Below are positions 56,995 to 64,000 of a stretch of 64,000 bases of DNA, in pieces. Both the position numbers and the translations under genes were made by a program. The stretch covers positions 51,677-115,676 of the forward strand of contig JARGFZ010000006.1 of assembly GCA_029210965.1 (NCBI GenBank). The letters run 5' to 3'. The stretch is from a bacterium (lineage in GTDB: Bacteria > BMS3Abin14). The notes beneath the pieces were generated by a model, which saw only the letters and a program-made list of their open reading frames with translations, did no database searches and was not told where the DNA came from. Positions within the stretch are counted from its first letter, which is position 1. Every line of letters begins with the position of its first letter.

Positions 56995-58422
56995 ATGGCG
57001 AAAAAAATATTGGTTATCGAAGACGACCAGAGCATGCGGTGGGTGCTTGAAAAATCGCTATCCAGGGAGGGATATAAAGTGACCTCCGCCCCGGATGGAA
57101 GATCAGGGATAGCCGCTGCCTTCGAGGTCACCCCCGATCTTGTCATCCTGGACATCCTCATGCCTGACATCGACGGGCTAACCGTCCTGCGTAAACTCAA
57201 AGAGTCCCATCCTCAGCTGCCTGTCCTCATTATCACCGCCCAGAACATTATGACCCACGCCGTGGAAGCCATGCGCCGGGGAGCTTACGACTATCTGCCC
57301 AAACCTTTCGATATTTCCGTTCTCCTTGAAAGGGTGGACCGCGGACTCGCCCAGATAGAGACGGCGGACTCACAAAGAGAAGCAGAAGCGATTCCGGCCG
57401 AGATGGAAGACATGATCGGCACTTCACCGCTAATGGAAGGGCTGTTCAAGGCCATGGGGCGTGTAGCGGCCAGCGACGCCACCGTACTCGTCCTGGGAGA
57501 AAGCGGCACTGGTAAGGAACTCGTTGCCCGGGCTATTCACCGATTCAGCAATAGAGCGTCCGGGCCCTTTGTTGCCGTCAACGCATCAGCTATCCCCGGC
57601 GAACTGCTCGAGAGCGTCCTCTTCGGGCACGAAAAGGGAGCCTTTACGGGTGCCACCGATACGAGAAAGGGCAAGTTCGAACTGGCTGCCGGTGGGACTC
57701 TCTTTCTGGATGAGATCGGCGACATGCCAGGCAACCTCCAGGCCAAGATACTGAGGGTCCTGGAGAACCGCGAGTTCGAGCGGGTGGGCGGGCAGCGTTC
57801 CTTGCGTTCAGACGTACGGGTTATCTCGGCCACACACAGGGAACTGTGGGAAGCGGTTAAGGAGGGAGACTTCAGGGAGGACCTCTATTATCGGCTCAAC
57901 GTCGTATCCCTCCGTATACCACCGCTAAGGGAGCGTAGAGAGGACATCCCTGTCCTCGCGGGGCACTTCCTGAGAGTCTTCGCGGAGGAGGAGGGTTCCG
58001 AGCTCAGGACCCTTTCAGAGGGGGCCATGTCGGTACTCTTGAAGCACGTCTGGCCCGGCAACGTCCGCGAACTCCTCAACACCCTCAAGAGGGCCTATGT
58101 CCTGGCATCGGATCCTGTGATCCACACTTCGGACCTGGGTCTGTCCATGGAAGGCTCCGACAAGGGGGTAGAAGAGACTTTTGACGAATTTATAAGGAAG
58201 TGGATGCATGAGATCGTGGCACCCTGGAGCACCATTGAGGAGGGAGACCTTTACGAACAGGTGATGTCCAGGGTGGAAATGCCCATGTTCGAAATGGTGA
58301 TGGAAGCGGTAAAGGGCAATCAGGTCCGGGCCGCCAAGGTCCTTGGGATCAACCGGAATACGCTGAGAGAGCGCTTGCGGAAGTACGATTTGCTGAAAAA
58401 GGGCGGGAAGAAAAAGAAATAG
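56995..58422 (+). CDS. NtrC-type sigma-54 activator
   Basis: 475 residues from the ATG at 56995 (GGGAG just before). Receiver domain with DDQSMRW, phosphoacceptor Asp53 (ILDILMPDIDG) and KPFD Lys; AAA+ domain with GESGTGKELVA, the GAFTGA sigma-54 contact loop and LDEIGDMP; C-terminal Fis-type HTH (QVRAAKVLGINRNTLRERL). Response regulator of the kinase upstream. The last codons (LLKKGGKK, stop) pair with DNA past the stop in a 12-bp hairpin. Confidence 0.93.
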   Translation: MAKKILVIEDDQSMRWVLEKSLSREGYKVTSAPDGRSGIAAAFEVTPDLVILDILMPDIDGLTVLRKLKESHPQLPVLIITAQNIMTHAVEAMRRGAYDYLPKPFDISVLLERVDRGLAQIETADSQREAEAIPAEMEDMIGTSPLMEGLFKAMGRVAASDATVLVLGESGTGKELVARAIHRFSNRASGPFVAVNASAIPGELLESVLFGHEKGAFTGATDTRKGKFELAAGGTLFLDEIGDMPGNLQAKILRVLENREFERVGGQRSLRSDVRVISATHRELWEAVKEGDFREDLYYRLNVVSLRIPPLRERREDIPVLAGHFLRVFAEEEGSELRTLSEGAMSVLLKHVWPGNVRELLNTLKRAYVLASDPVIHTSDLGLSMEGSDKGVEETFDEFIRKWMHEIVAPWSTIEEGDLYEQVMSRVEMPMFEMVMEAVKGNQVRAAKVLGINRNTLRERLRKYDLLKKGGKKKK

Positions 58423-58703
58423 CCCTTTTTCAGACCAGGTATTTTCCTCCCCGACACGCCGATACACCGATACACCGATACGATCAATGCGAACTCATTT
58501 GAGCATTGATCAAAACGTCTCTCCCCCTTGCACTTGTATGTGCCCTCCCCTAGAATGGTGACGTTGTTAGCTTGATTGGTTTCTTCACGCGGAACCTGGA
58601 CCTTGGCTTGCCACGCCGTAGCTGATTTGTGAGGGCATAGCCACTGGTAACGCCCCAAAGCGAAGGCGGGACCCTGGGAACTCAATTTTCGGAGGAAATT
58701 GGC
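58393..58703. repeat. ntrC 3'-end hairpin, words and spacer before CooT
   Basis: CTGAAAAAGGGC (58393-58404) pairs with GCCCTTTTTCAG (58422-58433). CGATACACCGATACACCG (58460-58477) and a 9-bp hairpin GATCAATGC / GCATTGATC (58482-58511) follow. 58512-58690 has no recognised element; the 121-residue ORF on the minus strand is not supported. Confidence 0.7.
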
Positions 58704-58889
58704 ATGTGCAATGAATCAGCGTTTATCCTCTTTTTCAAGGATGGTCATCGGCACCTGAATGAGATCGATCTCATTGAGGTCGAGGAGGACAGCATCCGCC
58801 TCAAGGACATGAACGGCAACGAAACGGAGATTAAAGCCCGGATAAGGACTATAGATCTTGTTAACCGAAGAATAGAGACAGCCGATTAA
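58704..58889 (+). CDS. CooT-family nickel-binding protein
   Basis: 61 residues, MCNESAFILFFKDGHRHLNEIDLIEV ... TEIKARIRTIDLVNRRIETAD. Length, the Met-Cys N-terminus and the beta-barrel-like pattern match CooT (PF10133), whose Cys2 binds nickel for carbon monoxide dehydrogenase maturation in other organisms. No CODH genes are in the window, so the role is uncertain. GGAGGAA precedes the ATG. Confidence 0.78.
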   Translation: MCNESAFILFFKDGHRHLNEIDLIEVEEDSIRLKDMNGNETEIKARIRTIDLVNRRIETAD

Positions 58890-58899
58890 CGACCGGAAA

Positions 58900-58975
58900 A
58901 GGGGAAGAGGAGAAAAGGAGAAGAGGAGATTGAAAGCTTTCTCCCCTCTGCCCCTCTTCCAGGGGTCCCCTCTTC
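58900..58975. repeat. Inverted word pair after the CooT-like gene
   Basis: GGGGAAGAGGAGAAAAGGAG and AAGAGGAG (58899-58929) are answered by CTCCCCTCTGCCCCTCTTCC and CCCCTCTTC (58941-58976). Confidence 0.65.
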
Positions 58976-59006
58976 TGAATAAGACGGCGCGCCATCCCAC
59001 CATGAC

Positions 59007-59035
59007 TTGACACCAATTTAACGTAGGATTATTAT
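59007..59035 (+). promoter_or_regulatory. Promoter of tRNA-Thr
   Basis: TTGACA at 59007-59012, a 17-base spacer and TATTAT at 59030-59035. Predicted start is about ten bases before the tRNA. Confidence 0.75.
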
Positions 59036-59051
59036 TAGCGCCGTTTCATAA

Positions 59052-59127
<76 letters not shown>

Positions 59128-59135
59128 ATGTTTTC

Positions 59136-59172
59136 AATGGGTTACAGTTTTTCGCTGTAGCCCATTTTACCA
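59136..59172 (+). terminator. Terminator-like hairpin after tRNA-Thr
   Basis: AATGGGTTACAG / CTGTAGCCCATT (12 bp with one G-U pair), seven-base loop, then TTA. The T-tract is short. From here to 59373 I see nothing recognisable. Confidence 0.6.
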
Positions 59173-59373
59173 AGCCAGATGAGCATCGTCACGTTGCCTT
59201 TCATTGCCACATCAAACTGTTTCCGCCGGGGGACATGGGGTGTTAACAGTATGAATCTATTACATAACGACCTTGAGATCTAATAATTGCAGAGATAATT
59301 AAAGGCTTACACGTGTCGGTAAAAACATCACCCAGCCAGACTTTATAGATTTCAGCCCTTTCCATATTTCATC

Positions 59374-60600
59374 TCACATTGGCAGATCCAATCCATCACC
59401 CTCCGTTACTGTCACCGGTTTAGGTACCGTGATGTTCCTCGGTGTCTGGATCTCAAGAGCCCCTTTCTGCTCCAGCGGCAACAGGCACTTCAGTTCATCG
59501 CACATGTCCTTGTCCACAGTGCCGTAGTACACCCACTCAAGAGCCCTGGTGCTGGCTACGAAGAGCATCTTGTTGAGGTTGCGGGCCCAGCTGTACTTGC
59601 AGTCCACGATGCGTGGGATCATGACTGTGTCGAAAGTCAGTCCCTTGGCACTGTGAACGGTGAGGATTTTGGGGGTCAGCATGTTGAAGTCCTCCCGCAC
59701 CTGCCCCCTCGCCTTGACTGTCTCGACCTGTATCCCCCTTTCGTTCATCCCCCTGGATATGTCCTCCACCATCTGGTTGGTGGGCAGAAGGATCCCCACT
59801 CTCTTGCCCAGGTTGATCTCACCCCTGAGGAGGTCCGCGAGACGGTCGATCTCCTCGGCCCCCCGGTCGGCGACAAAAAGGAGGGGGACCCGGAAGGCGC
59901 TCGAATGTGGCACGGCCCTGGTGCGCAGGTAGACAGTCGCGTCGCTCTCGTCAAGGAAACGGGAGGCGGCCTGGGCGACAGCCGGGGCGTTGCGGAAGTT
60001 TTTCAGCAGGACCTGGGACTCTGCCCTTAACCCGAGTCCTTTCAGGGCATCCCCAGTACTGGCCCCCTCGTCGTACAGCTTCTGGGTTGGGTCCGAGAAC
60101 ACAGTCACATGGCGGGCGATTCTGGACAGCAGACGGAAAGCCTCAGGGGGGAGGTCCTGGCCCTCGTCGACCAGCAGAACATCATAAATAGGCGACCTGA
60201 GATTCCGCTCCACATGCTGTAGAACATCTCTCACCGCCCTTACGTAGTCCGGGGCTTTACGTTCGGGGTTCCAGTGTAGTCGATGGTAAATGTGCCTATT
60301 GTTGTACTCCTCAACCCAGTCAAAGAAGAGGCTGACCATATCCTCGGGAAGCCCAAGCTCGCTAACACCTGACCTGATATAGCGTTTGAGCACATTGGTG
60401 TACACCATGACCCCCATACGGGAGGGAGGCACCTGGTGCTCCTTCATGAGATGGAGCGACCTGTGCAGCAGGAGAAGGGTCTTGCCCGACCCGGCCGGGC
60501 CGGTAACGAGGAGATGTTCGCCGGGGTGGGCCTGGGCCACCGCAAGCTGGTCGGGGGTCAGGTTGCTTCCCCCTATTAGCCACGTTCGGCGGGTGGTCAT
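59374..60600 (-). CDS. UvrD/Rep-like superfamily 1 helicase
   Basis: 408 residues, short for the family (UvrD is about 720). Walker A VTGPAGSGKTLLLL, motif II LLVDEGQDLPPEAF, motif III FSDPTQKL, motif IV-like LKNFRNAP, motif V VHSAKGLTFDTVMIP and motif VI LFVASTRALEWVYYG. Only the ATPase core is present, with small 1B/2B inserts, so it may be a regulatory NTPase rather than a strong unwinding enzyme. It lies 79 bases after an Hsp70-like gene on the same strand and is probably co-transcribed with it. Confidence 0.88.
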   Translation of the reverse strand: MTTRRTWLIGGSNLTPDQLAVAQAHPGEHLLVTGPAGSGKTLLLLHRSLHLMKEHQVPPSRMGVMVYTNVLKRYIRSGVSELGLPEDMVSLFFDWVEEYNNRHIYHRLHWNPERKAPDYVRAVRDVLQHVERNLRSPIYDVLLVDEGQDLPPEAFRLLSRIARHVTVFSDPTQKLYDEGASTGDALKGLGLRAESQVLLKNFRNAPAVAQAASRFLDESDATVYLRTRAVPHSSAFRVPLLFVADRGAEEIDRLADLLRGEINLGKRVGILLPTNQMVEDISRGMNERGIQVETVKARGQVREDFNMLTPKILTVHSAKGLTFDTVMIPRIVDCKYSWARNLNKMLFVASTRALEWVYYGTVDKDMCDELKCLLPLEQKGALEIQTPRNITVPKPVTVTEGDGLDLPM

Positions 60601-60612
60601 AGCTTCACCCTG

Positions 60613-60652
60613 ATATGAAATCCAGTTAAAACTCCCGCATTGGATTTCATAT
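60613..60652. repeat. Hairpin between the Hsp70-like and helicase genes
   Basis: A perfect 12-bp stem ATATGAAATCCA / TGGATTTCATAT with a 16-base loop, in the 79-base gap. No T-tract on either side, so mRNA processing or stabilisation is as likely as attenuation. Confidence 0.65.
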
Positions 60653-60679
60653 ATGGAAGATCGTCCATTGGAACACCGC

Positions 60680-63094
60680 CTATCGCTTCACAGGTTTGCC
60701 GAGCTGCTGTCCGGGCAGGTCTTCGGGCACGTAGGGGAGCTTCACCGTTCCCTTCACAGAGGCCAGTTTTTTGGCAATGGCGTCGGCCTTTCCCTCCTGC
60801 CCAAGGGCCAGGTAAGTGCGTCGCTGCCAGTGCAGGGACCACTCGTCATCCCCCTCCAGGTACTCGAACTCCTCGAGGGCTTTCTCCAACTCGGCCTTCC
60901 CGGCCTTCTCGCGGCCGAGTTTCTGGAGCAGAATCCCCTTCCAGGCACGGTAGACCGGCTGAGCCCCGGATATTTCGCAGGCCCTGTCAGCTTCCGCGAG
61001 AGCCTTCTCCGGCCGCCCGGCATCTGCCAGGTGCAGCGAGAGGTTGAACCTCAAGCCCCCGGATTCGGGCGATGCTTTTACAGCCTCCCGGTAGGCCTTT
61101 TCCGCCCTCTCACCTGCCTGCAGGGCCACGTAGCAGCCGGCAATGGAGTTGAGGACCCAGGCGTCGGGTTCGTTACGCACCCGGAGAGCATTCTGGTACC
61201 AGCTGACAGCCTTCTCGTTCCTTTCCGTGCCCCGGTTGAGATCACCCAGTTCGACCATGGCAGTCGCCAGGTCGGCCTTGCTGCCCCCCTTGACCAGCTG
61301 CCCGACCCGCTGCTCCAGCTCAAGGATCCGCTGTTCGGCCTCGTCCGTGACCGCAGTGGCCGACAGGGGGTTTTCCAGACTCACATTGCAGCTAACGTCC
61401 GGCCTGTCCTGGAGCCATGCCTCCACCTCCAGGACCTTGTTGCCGTCGAGCCTGTACTTCACTCCTATGGGCTCGCCGGACCTGGGTATCTGGTCGAACT
61501 CCAGGTGAGCCGTCGCCAGGATCTTGTCAGGGCCGTCGGCAGCGACAACGATGTTGACCCCCTTCATGAACTCCTTCGGGACCATGAGGCCGCTGTAAAG
61601 GGCATGCTCCCCGTCATCGGGATAGGGCAACTCCGTTCCGGCAGGGATGAGAACCGCGAACCCGCCGCCCCGGGTGAGAAGACCTATGTTCTCCTGGGCG
61701 ATGGGGCGGATCATGGGCTTTGACACACCCTTGAGCAGAAAACTGTGCCATGCGGCGCCCCTTGCCACTGCCACTTGGGCGGCTTCGGCAGTGGGAAAGG
61801 CCAGCAGGTCGGACTTCGGAAAGAACTTTTTCAGAGCCTGGGTGATCTGCGGGATGAGGACGCTGCCGCCCACGGGAAGCACCGCGTCCACGTCGGACGG
61901 CGCCAGGTCCGCCCGCCCCAGGATATCCATGACGGGGGAGAAGATGGATGTGGCTGCGCCGAAGTCCATCTCCCTGCGGTACAGGTACTCCTCTTCCACA
62001 AAAGGTTCCAGGATCTCCTCGAACTCGGTGAGGGAAAGGGCCGGGGATCCAAGGGTGAGGGTCATGGAGCCCACACGCACTTCAATGGTTGGCTGGGCGG
62101 CAGTGACGCGCTTCCTGTCCACATTGCCGATGCCCTTGAGGGAGATCTGGTTGCGATACTCATCGCACAGGGCCATTTTGAGCGCCTCGGCAGTGGAAAG
62201 CAACTGGGGCAAAACGATGTTCTTCTTCTGTCCGAAACCCAGGTCGTATCTGTCAACACCACTCTGATCGAGAAGCTGCGGAAGAAGCTTCTTCTCAACA
62301 ATGGCGGTGTCGATGTCGTCCCCGCCGAGCTTTTCATACCTGGAGATAGCCAGGTTGGAGATGGCAAAGCGCCCATCCACCATCTGCACCTGGACAAGGG
62401 ACAGGTCACAGGTCCCTCCGCCGAAGTCAAAAACAAGGATCTTCGTGGGGTGCTGGATAGAGAATGCCGCATCCTTGCCATAGGTGAACAGGTAGTCCAG
62501 AAGGGCCGCGTTGGGCTCATCGAGAAGGGAATTCTCGTCCACCACCAGGCCGGCTATAGCTGCCGCTCTCTGGGTGTCTTTGCGGGCCCCTGACTGGAAG
62601 GAGGCCGGCACGGTGACAACGGCCGAGTCCTTTACCTCAGCTCCCAATTCCGCTTCTGCCGCGGATGTGAGAGCCTCAAGTAAAGCGCCGGCAACTTTGA
62701 AAGGTGTGTCGTAAGTGGTGGAGGCTGCATAGGGGTAGAACGGCTCCTTGCCCAGGCCCATCTCAGACTTCGTAGAATAGAAGATGTTCTGGCCCCGGAC
62801 GTAGTTGCCCTGGCGGATAAGCTCCCGGGCCCCCTGGCCTACCCACCACTTGTCGATGTCCACCTGAGCTACGACAGAAGGAAGTAGGGGACTGTGAAGG
62901 CGACCACTGAGGCGTGGCTGCTCGATGTTGATGAGCCTCACCGCTTCCGCCAGATCGCCCTCCAGGAGCTTCTGAGGATCCACACACGCAACGGAGCAGT
63001 TGGTGGTGCCCAGGTCGATGCCCACGAAGGATTGTGACTTTATGTCGGTCCTCTGTGTGACCTCTTTTTGCAGGATGTAGGGTAGACCGGGCAT
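60680..63094 (-). CDS. Hsp70-like ATPase fused to TPR repeats
   Basis: 804 residues. Hsp70 ATPase domain (1 to ~410): FVGIDLGTTNCSVACVD, LVFDFGGGTCDLSLVQV, LGGDDIDTAI and VLPVGGSVLIPQI. A beta domain resembling the Hsp70 substrate-binding part follows (~480-590), then a helical stretch and about three to four TPRs (NEKAVSWYQNALRV, AEKAYREAVKASPES) where the lid would be. The first ~15 residues precede the fold. I start at ATG 63092-63094; the frame continues upstream into spacer words and another gene. It is not DnaK: no canonical C-terminal EEVD-like tail, and no dnaJ or grpE beside it. Function unknown, probably protein remodelling with the helicase. Confidence 0.88.
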   Translation of the reverse strand: MPGLPYILQKEVTQRTDIKSQSFVGIDLGTTNCSVACVDPQKLLEGDLAEAVRLINIEQPRLSGRLHSPLLPSVVAQVDIDKWWVGQGARELIRQGNYVRGQNIFYSTKSEMGLGKEPFYPYAASTTYDTPFKVAGALLEALTSAAEAELGAEVKDSAVVTVPASFQSGARKDTQRAAAIAGLVVDENSLLDEPNAALLDYLFTYGKDAAFSIQHPTKILVFDFGGGTCDLSLVQVQMVDGRFAISNLAISRYEKLGGDDIDTAIVEKKLLPQLLDQSGVDRYDLGFGQKKNIVLPQLLSTAEALKMALCDEYRNQISLKGIGNVDRKRVTAAQPTIEVRVGSMTLTLGSPALSLTEFEEILEPFVEEEYLYRREMDFGAATSIFSPVMDILGRADLAPSDVDAVLPVGGSVLIPQITQALKKFFPKSDLLAFPTAEAAQVAVARGAAWHSFLLKGVSKPMIRPIAQENIGLLTRGGGFAVLIPAGTELPYPDDGEHALYSGLMVPKEFMKGVNIVVAADGPDKILATAHLEFDQIPRSGEPIGVKYRLDGNKVLEVEAWLQDRPDVSCNVSLENPLSATAVTDEAEQRILELEQRVGQLVKGGSKADLATAMVELGDLNRGTERNEKAVSWYQNALRVRNEPDAWVLNSIAGCYVALQAGERAEKAYREAVKASPESGGLRFNLSLHLADAGRPEKALAEADRACEISGAQPVYRAWKGILLQKLGREKAGKAELEKALEEFEYLEGDDEWSLHWQRRTYLALGQEGKADAIAKKLASVKGTVKLPYVPEDLPGQQLGKPVKR

Positions 63095-63111
63095 TGAAAC
63101 CCCCAAAGGAT

Positions 63112-63175
63112 AGTAACAGTTATAGTAATGGTAATAGTAATAGGTAAAAGCCAGTTTTTCTATTGCTATTACTTG
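63112..63175. repeat. Inverted word pair before the Hsp70-like gene
   Basis: TAGTAATGGTAATAGTAATA (63123-63142) and CTATTGCTATTACTTGC (63160-63176) can pair. Same word family as the rplI-dnaB spacer. Confidence 0.6.
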
Positions 63176-63399
63176 CTTCCACTGCTGGCTTGCACAATGC
63201 TCACATCCACCGTGACCCTCTTCGTCGGCTTCCCCTCCCGGTCGAACTCCCGCTGGAACCGCCTGACTATGACCCTCTTGCCTCTCGTCTTCGGGTCGGC
63301 GTCCACAAATTTCCTGGCTTTCTTCAGCACGAGATCGACTGTGATCTCTTTTTTGACCGGGTGCCGGAAGTAGAATCTGGAGAAGAACTGGATGGGCAC
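63169..63399 (-). CDS. Small basic protein of unknown function
   Basis: 76 residues, GTG start at 63397-63399 with CGGAGC upstream. MPIQFFSRFYFRHPVKKEIT, many Lys and Arg, VIVRRFQREFDREGKPTKRVTVD. No domain recognised. It lies 74 bases upstream of the Hsp70-TPR gene on the same strand, so it probably opens that operon. No signal peptide or membrane helix. Being small, it could be spurious, but codon use looks coding and the ribosome-binding site is good. Confidence 0.6.
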   Translation of the reverse strand: MPIQFFSRFYFRHPVKKEITVDLVLKKARKFVDADPKTRGKRVIVRRFQREFDREGKPTKRVTVDVSIVQASSGSK

Positions 63400-63489
63400 G
63401 GTTTAAGCTCCGAGCACACACGCTTGTCATTGCGAACCATTCCCGCGTGAAGCAATCTCAACTGGCCGCCAAATTGCAACTGAAGCGGC

Positions 63490-63789
63490 ATGCACAAAAA
63501 CTATTATGTTTATATCATGACCAACAGATGGAACCGTGTCCTTTACACCGGCTTTACCGGTGACCTGGTCAAACGTGCTCACCAACACCGCGGAAAACAG
63601 GTTGAAGGTTTCACCTCACGCTACAATGTGAACAAACTCGTTTATTTCGAAACCTTCGGTGATCCACTGACTGCTATTGAACGTGAGAAGCAAATTAAAG
63701 CGGGAACGCGAGAGAAAAAGATCAAATTGATCGAGCAAAAGAATCCTGGCTGGCAAGATCTTTTACCTGAGATCGCTTCACTCACTTAA
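63490..63789 (+). CDS. GIY-YIG endonuclease domain protein
   Basis: 99 residues, single GIY-YIG domain: YYVYIMTNRWNRVLYTGFTGDL, AHQHRGKQVEGFTSRYNVNKLVYFE, the Glu in TAIEREKQIK. Like the YhbQ/UPF0213 group. Often found as single copies in repeat-rich spacers. The two repeats flanking it (GTCATTGCGA at 63427 and the 77-bp repeat from 63794) suggest a mobile or recombination-prone site. Confidence 0.88.
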   Translation: MHKNYYVYIMTNRWNRVLYTGFTGDLVKRAHQHRGKQVEGFTSRYNVNKLVYFETFGDPLTAIEREKQIKAGTREKKIKLIEQKNPGWQDLLPEIASLT

Positions 63790-63793
63790 CTGT

Positions 63794-64000
63794 TCGCGAT
63801 GACAGACACGTTTGTCATTGCGAGGCCCGAAGGGCCGCGGCAATCTCGGGCTCTGCTGCTACTTCCCGGGATCGCTTCCACCTTCGCGTGAAGCTTCGGT
63901 GGACAAGTCGTCCGGGTATCAACTCGCGATGACAGACACGTTTGTCATTGCGAGGCCCGAAGGGCCGCGGCAATCTCGGGCTCTGCTGCTACTTCCCGGG
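63794..64000. repeat. 77-bp direct repeat with 130-bp period (continues past window)
   Basis: 63794-63870 and 63924-64000 are identical over 77 bases, starting TCGCGATGACAGACACG and including GTCATTGCGAGGCCC, GGGCCGCGGCAATCTCGGG. They are separated by 53 bases that hold the hairpin CCACCTTCGCGTGAAGC ... TTCGGTGGAC. The second copy ends at the window edge. Confidence 0.9.

Noticed and set aside
58320..58685. 121-residue minus-strand ORF before the CooT-like gene
   Set aside because: Overlaps the end of ntrC and spacer words; no domain or ribosome-binding site that convinced me. A transposase remnant was considered but not supported.

Overview
This 64 kb window looks like ordinary chromosome of a Gram-negative bacterium related to the former Deltaproteobacteria (Desulfobacterota/Desulfuromonadota type). 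The outer-membrane lipid transport genes, FtsEX with an EnvC-like activator, Tat translocase, many lipoproteins and a tetraheme cytochrome point that way. So does the gene order ispE-spoVG-(tRNA-Gln)-prs-rplY-pth and rpsF-ssb-rpsR-DUF2232-rplI-dnaB. This placement is inference from content and order only. The organism decodes selenocysteine: selC (tRNA-Sec) is at 9665-9762, and a selenoprotein gene with an in-frame TGA and a matching SECIS-like hairpin is at 52220-53743.

Layout. 1-6 kb (minus strand): dnaJ (cut by the window edge), grpE, hrcA, hemW and two oligopeptide/dipeptide transporter ATPases. 6.5-9.4 kb: uvrA, then selC. 9.9-17.6 kb: a MoxR/DUF58/von Willebrand A cluster. 17.8-19.5 kb: an isolated rplC, tatA and an ArsR-type regulator. 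19.8-21.6 kb (minus): a lipoprotein and an aminotransferase. 22.3-25.7 kb: a short MetH and a LysR regulator. 25.8-36.7 kb: ftsE-ftsX-envC-ctpA, a YibQ-type deacetylase-like protein, tsaD, a TPR lipoprotein, a LolB-like lipoprotein, ispE and spoVG. 36.8-41.2 kb: tRNA-Gln, prs, rplY, pth, hppA. 41.7-46.2 kb: a DUF951 zinc ribbon, rpsF-ssb-rpsR-DUF2232-rplI-dnaB. 46.2-53.7 kb: alr, mlaEFD, radA and the selenoprotein. 53.8-58.9 kb: a broken four-helix-bundle gene, dusB-ntrB-ntrC and a CooT-like gene. 59-64 kb: tRNA-Thr, a minus-strand cassette (small basic protein, Hsp70-TPR fusion, UvrD-like helicase), a GIY-YIG gene and a long direct repeat.

Two things stand out. First, the selenoprotein: a degenerate metallophosphatase-like domain carrying a CGU motif, fused to four c-type hemes. 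A standard gene caller would start it after the TGA and lose the signal anchor and the Sec. Second, the spacer DNA. Most longer spacers are built from short words with a period of about 7-8 nt, often placed as an inverted pair: one orientation after a stop codon, the reverse complement before the next start codon. At five genes (alr, radA, the selenoprotein, ntrB, ntrC) the last codons are also copied in inverted orientation just past the stop codon, giving perfect 10-22 bp hairpins at the mRNA 3' end. In a few genes the words run into coding sequence. A separate repeat of about 125 bp sits directly upstream of hrcA and again after dusB.
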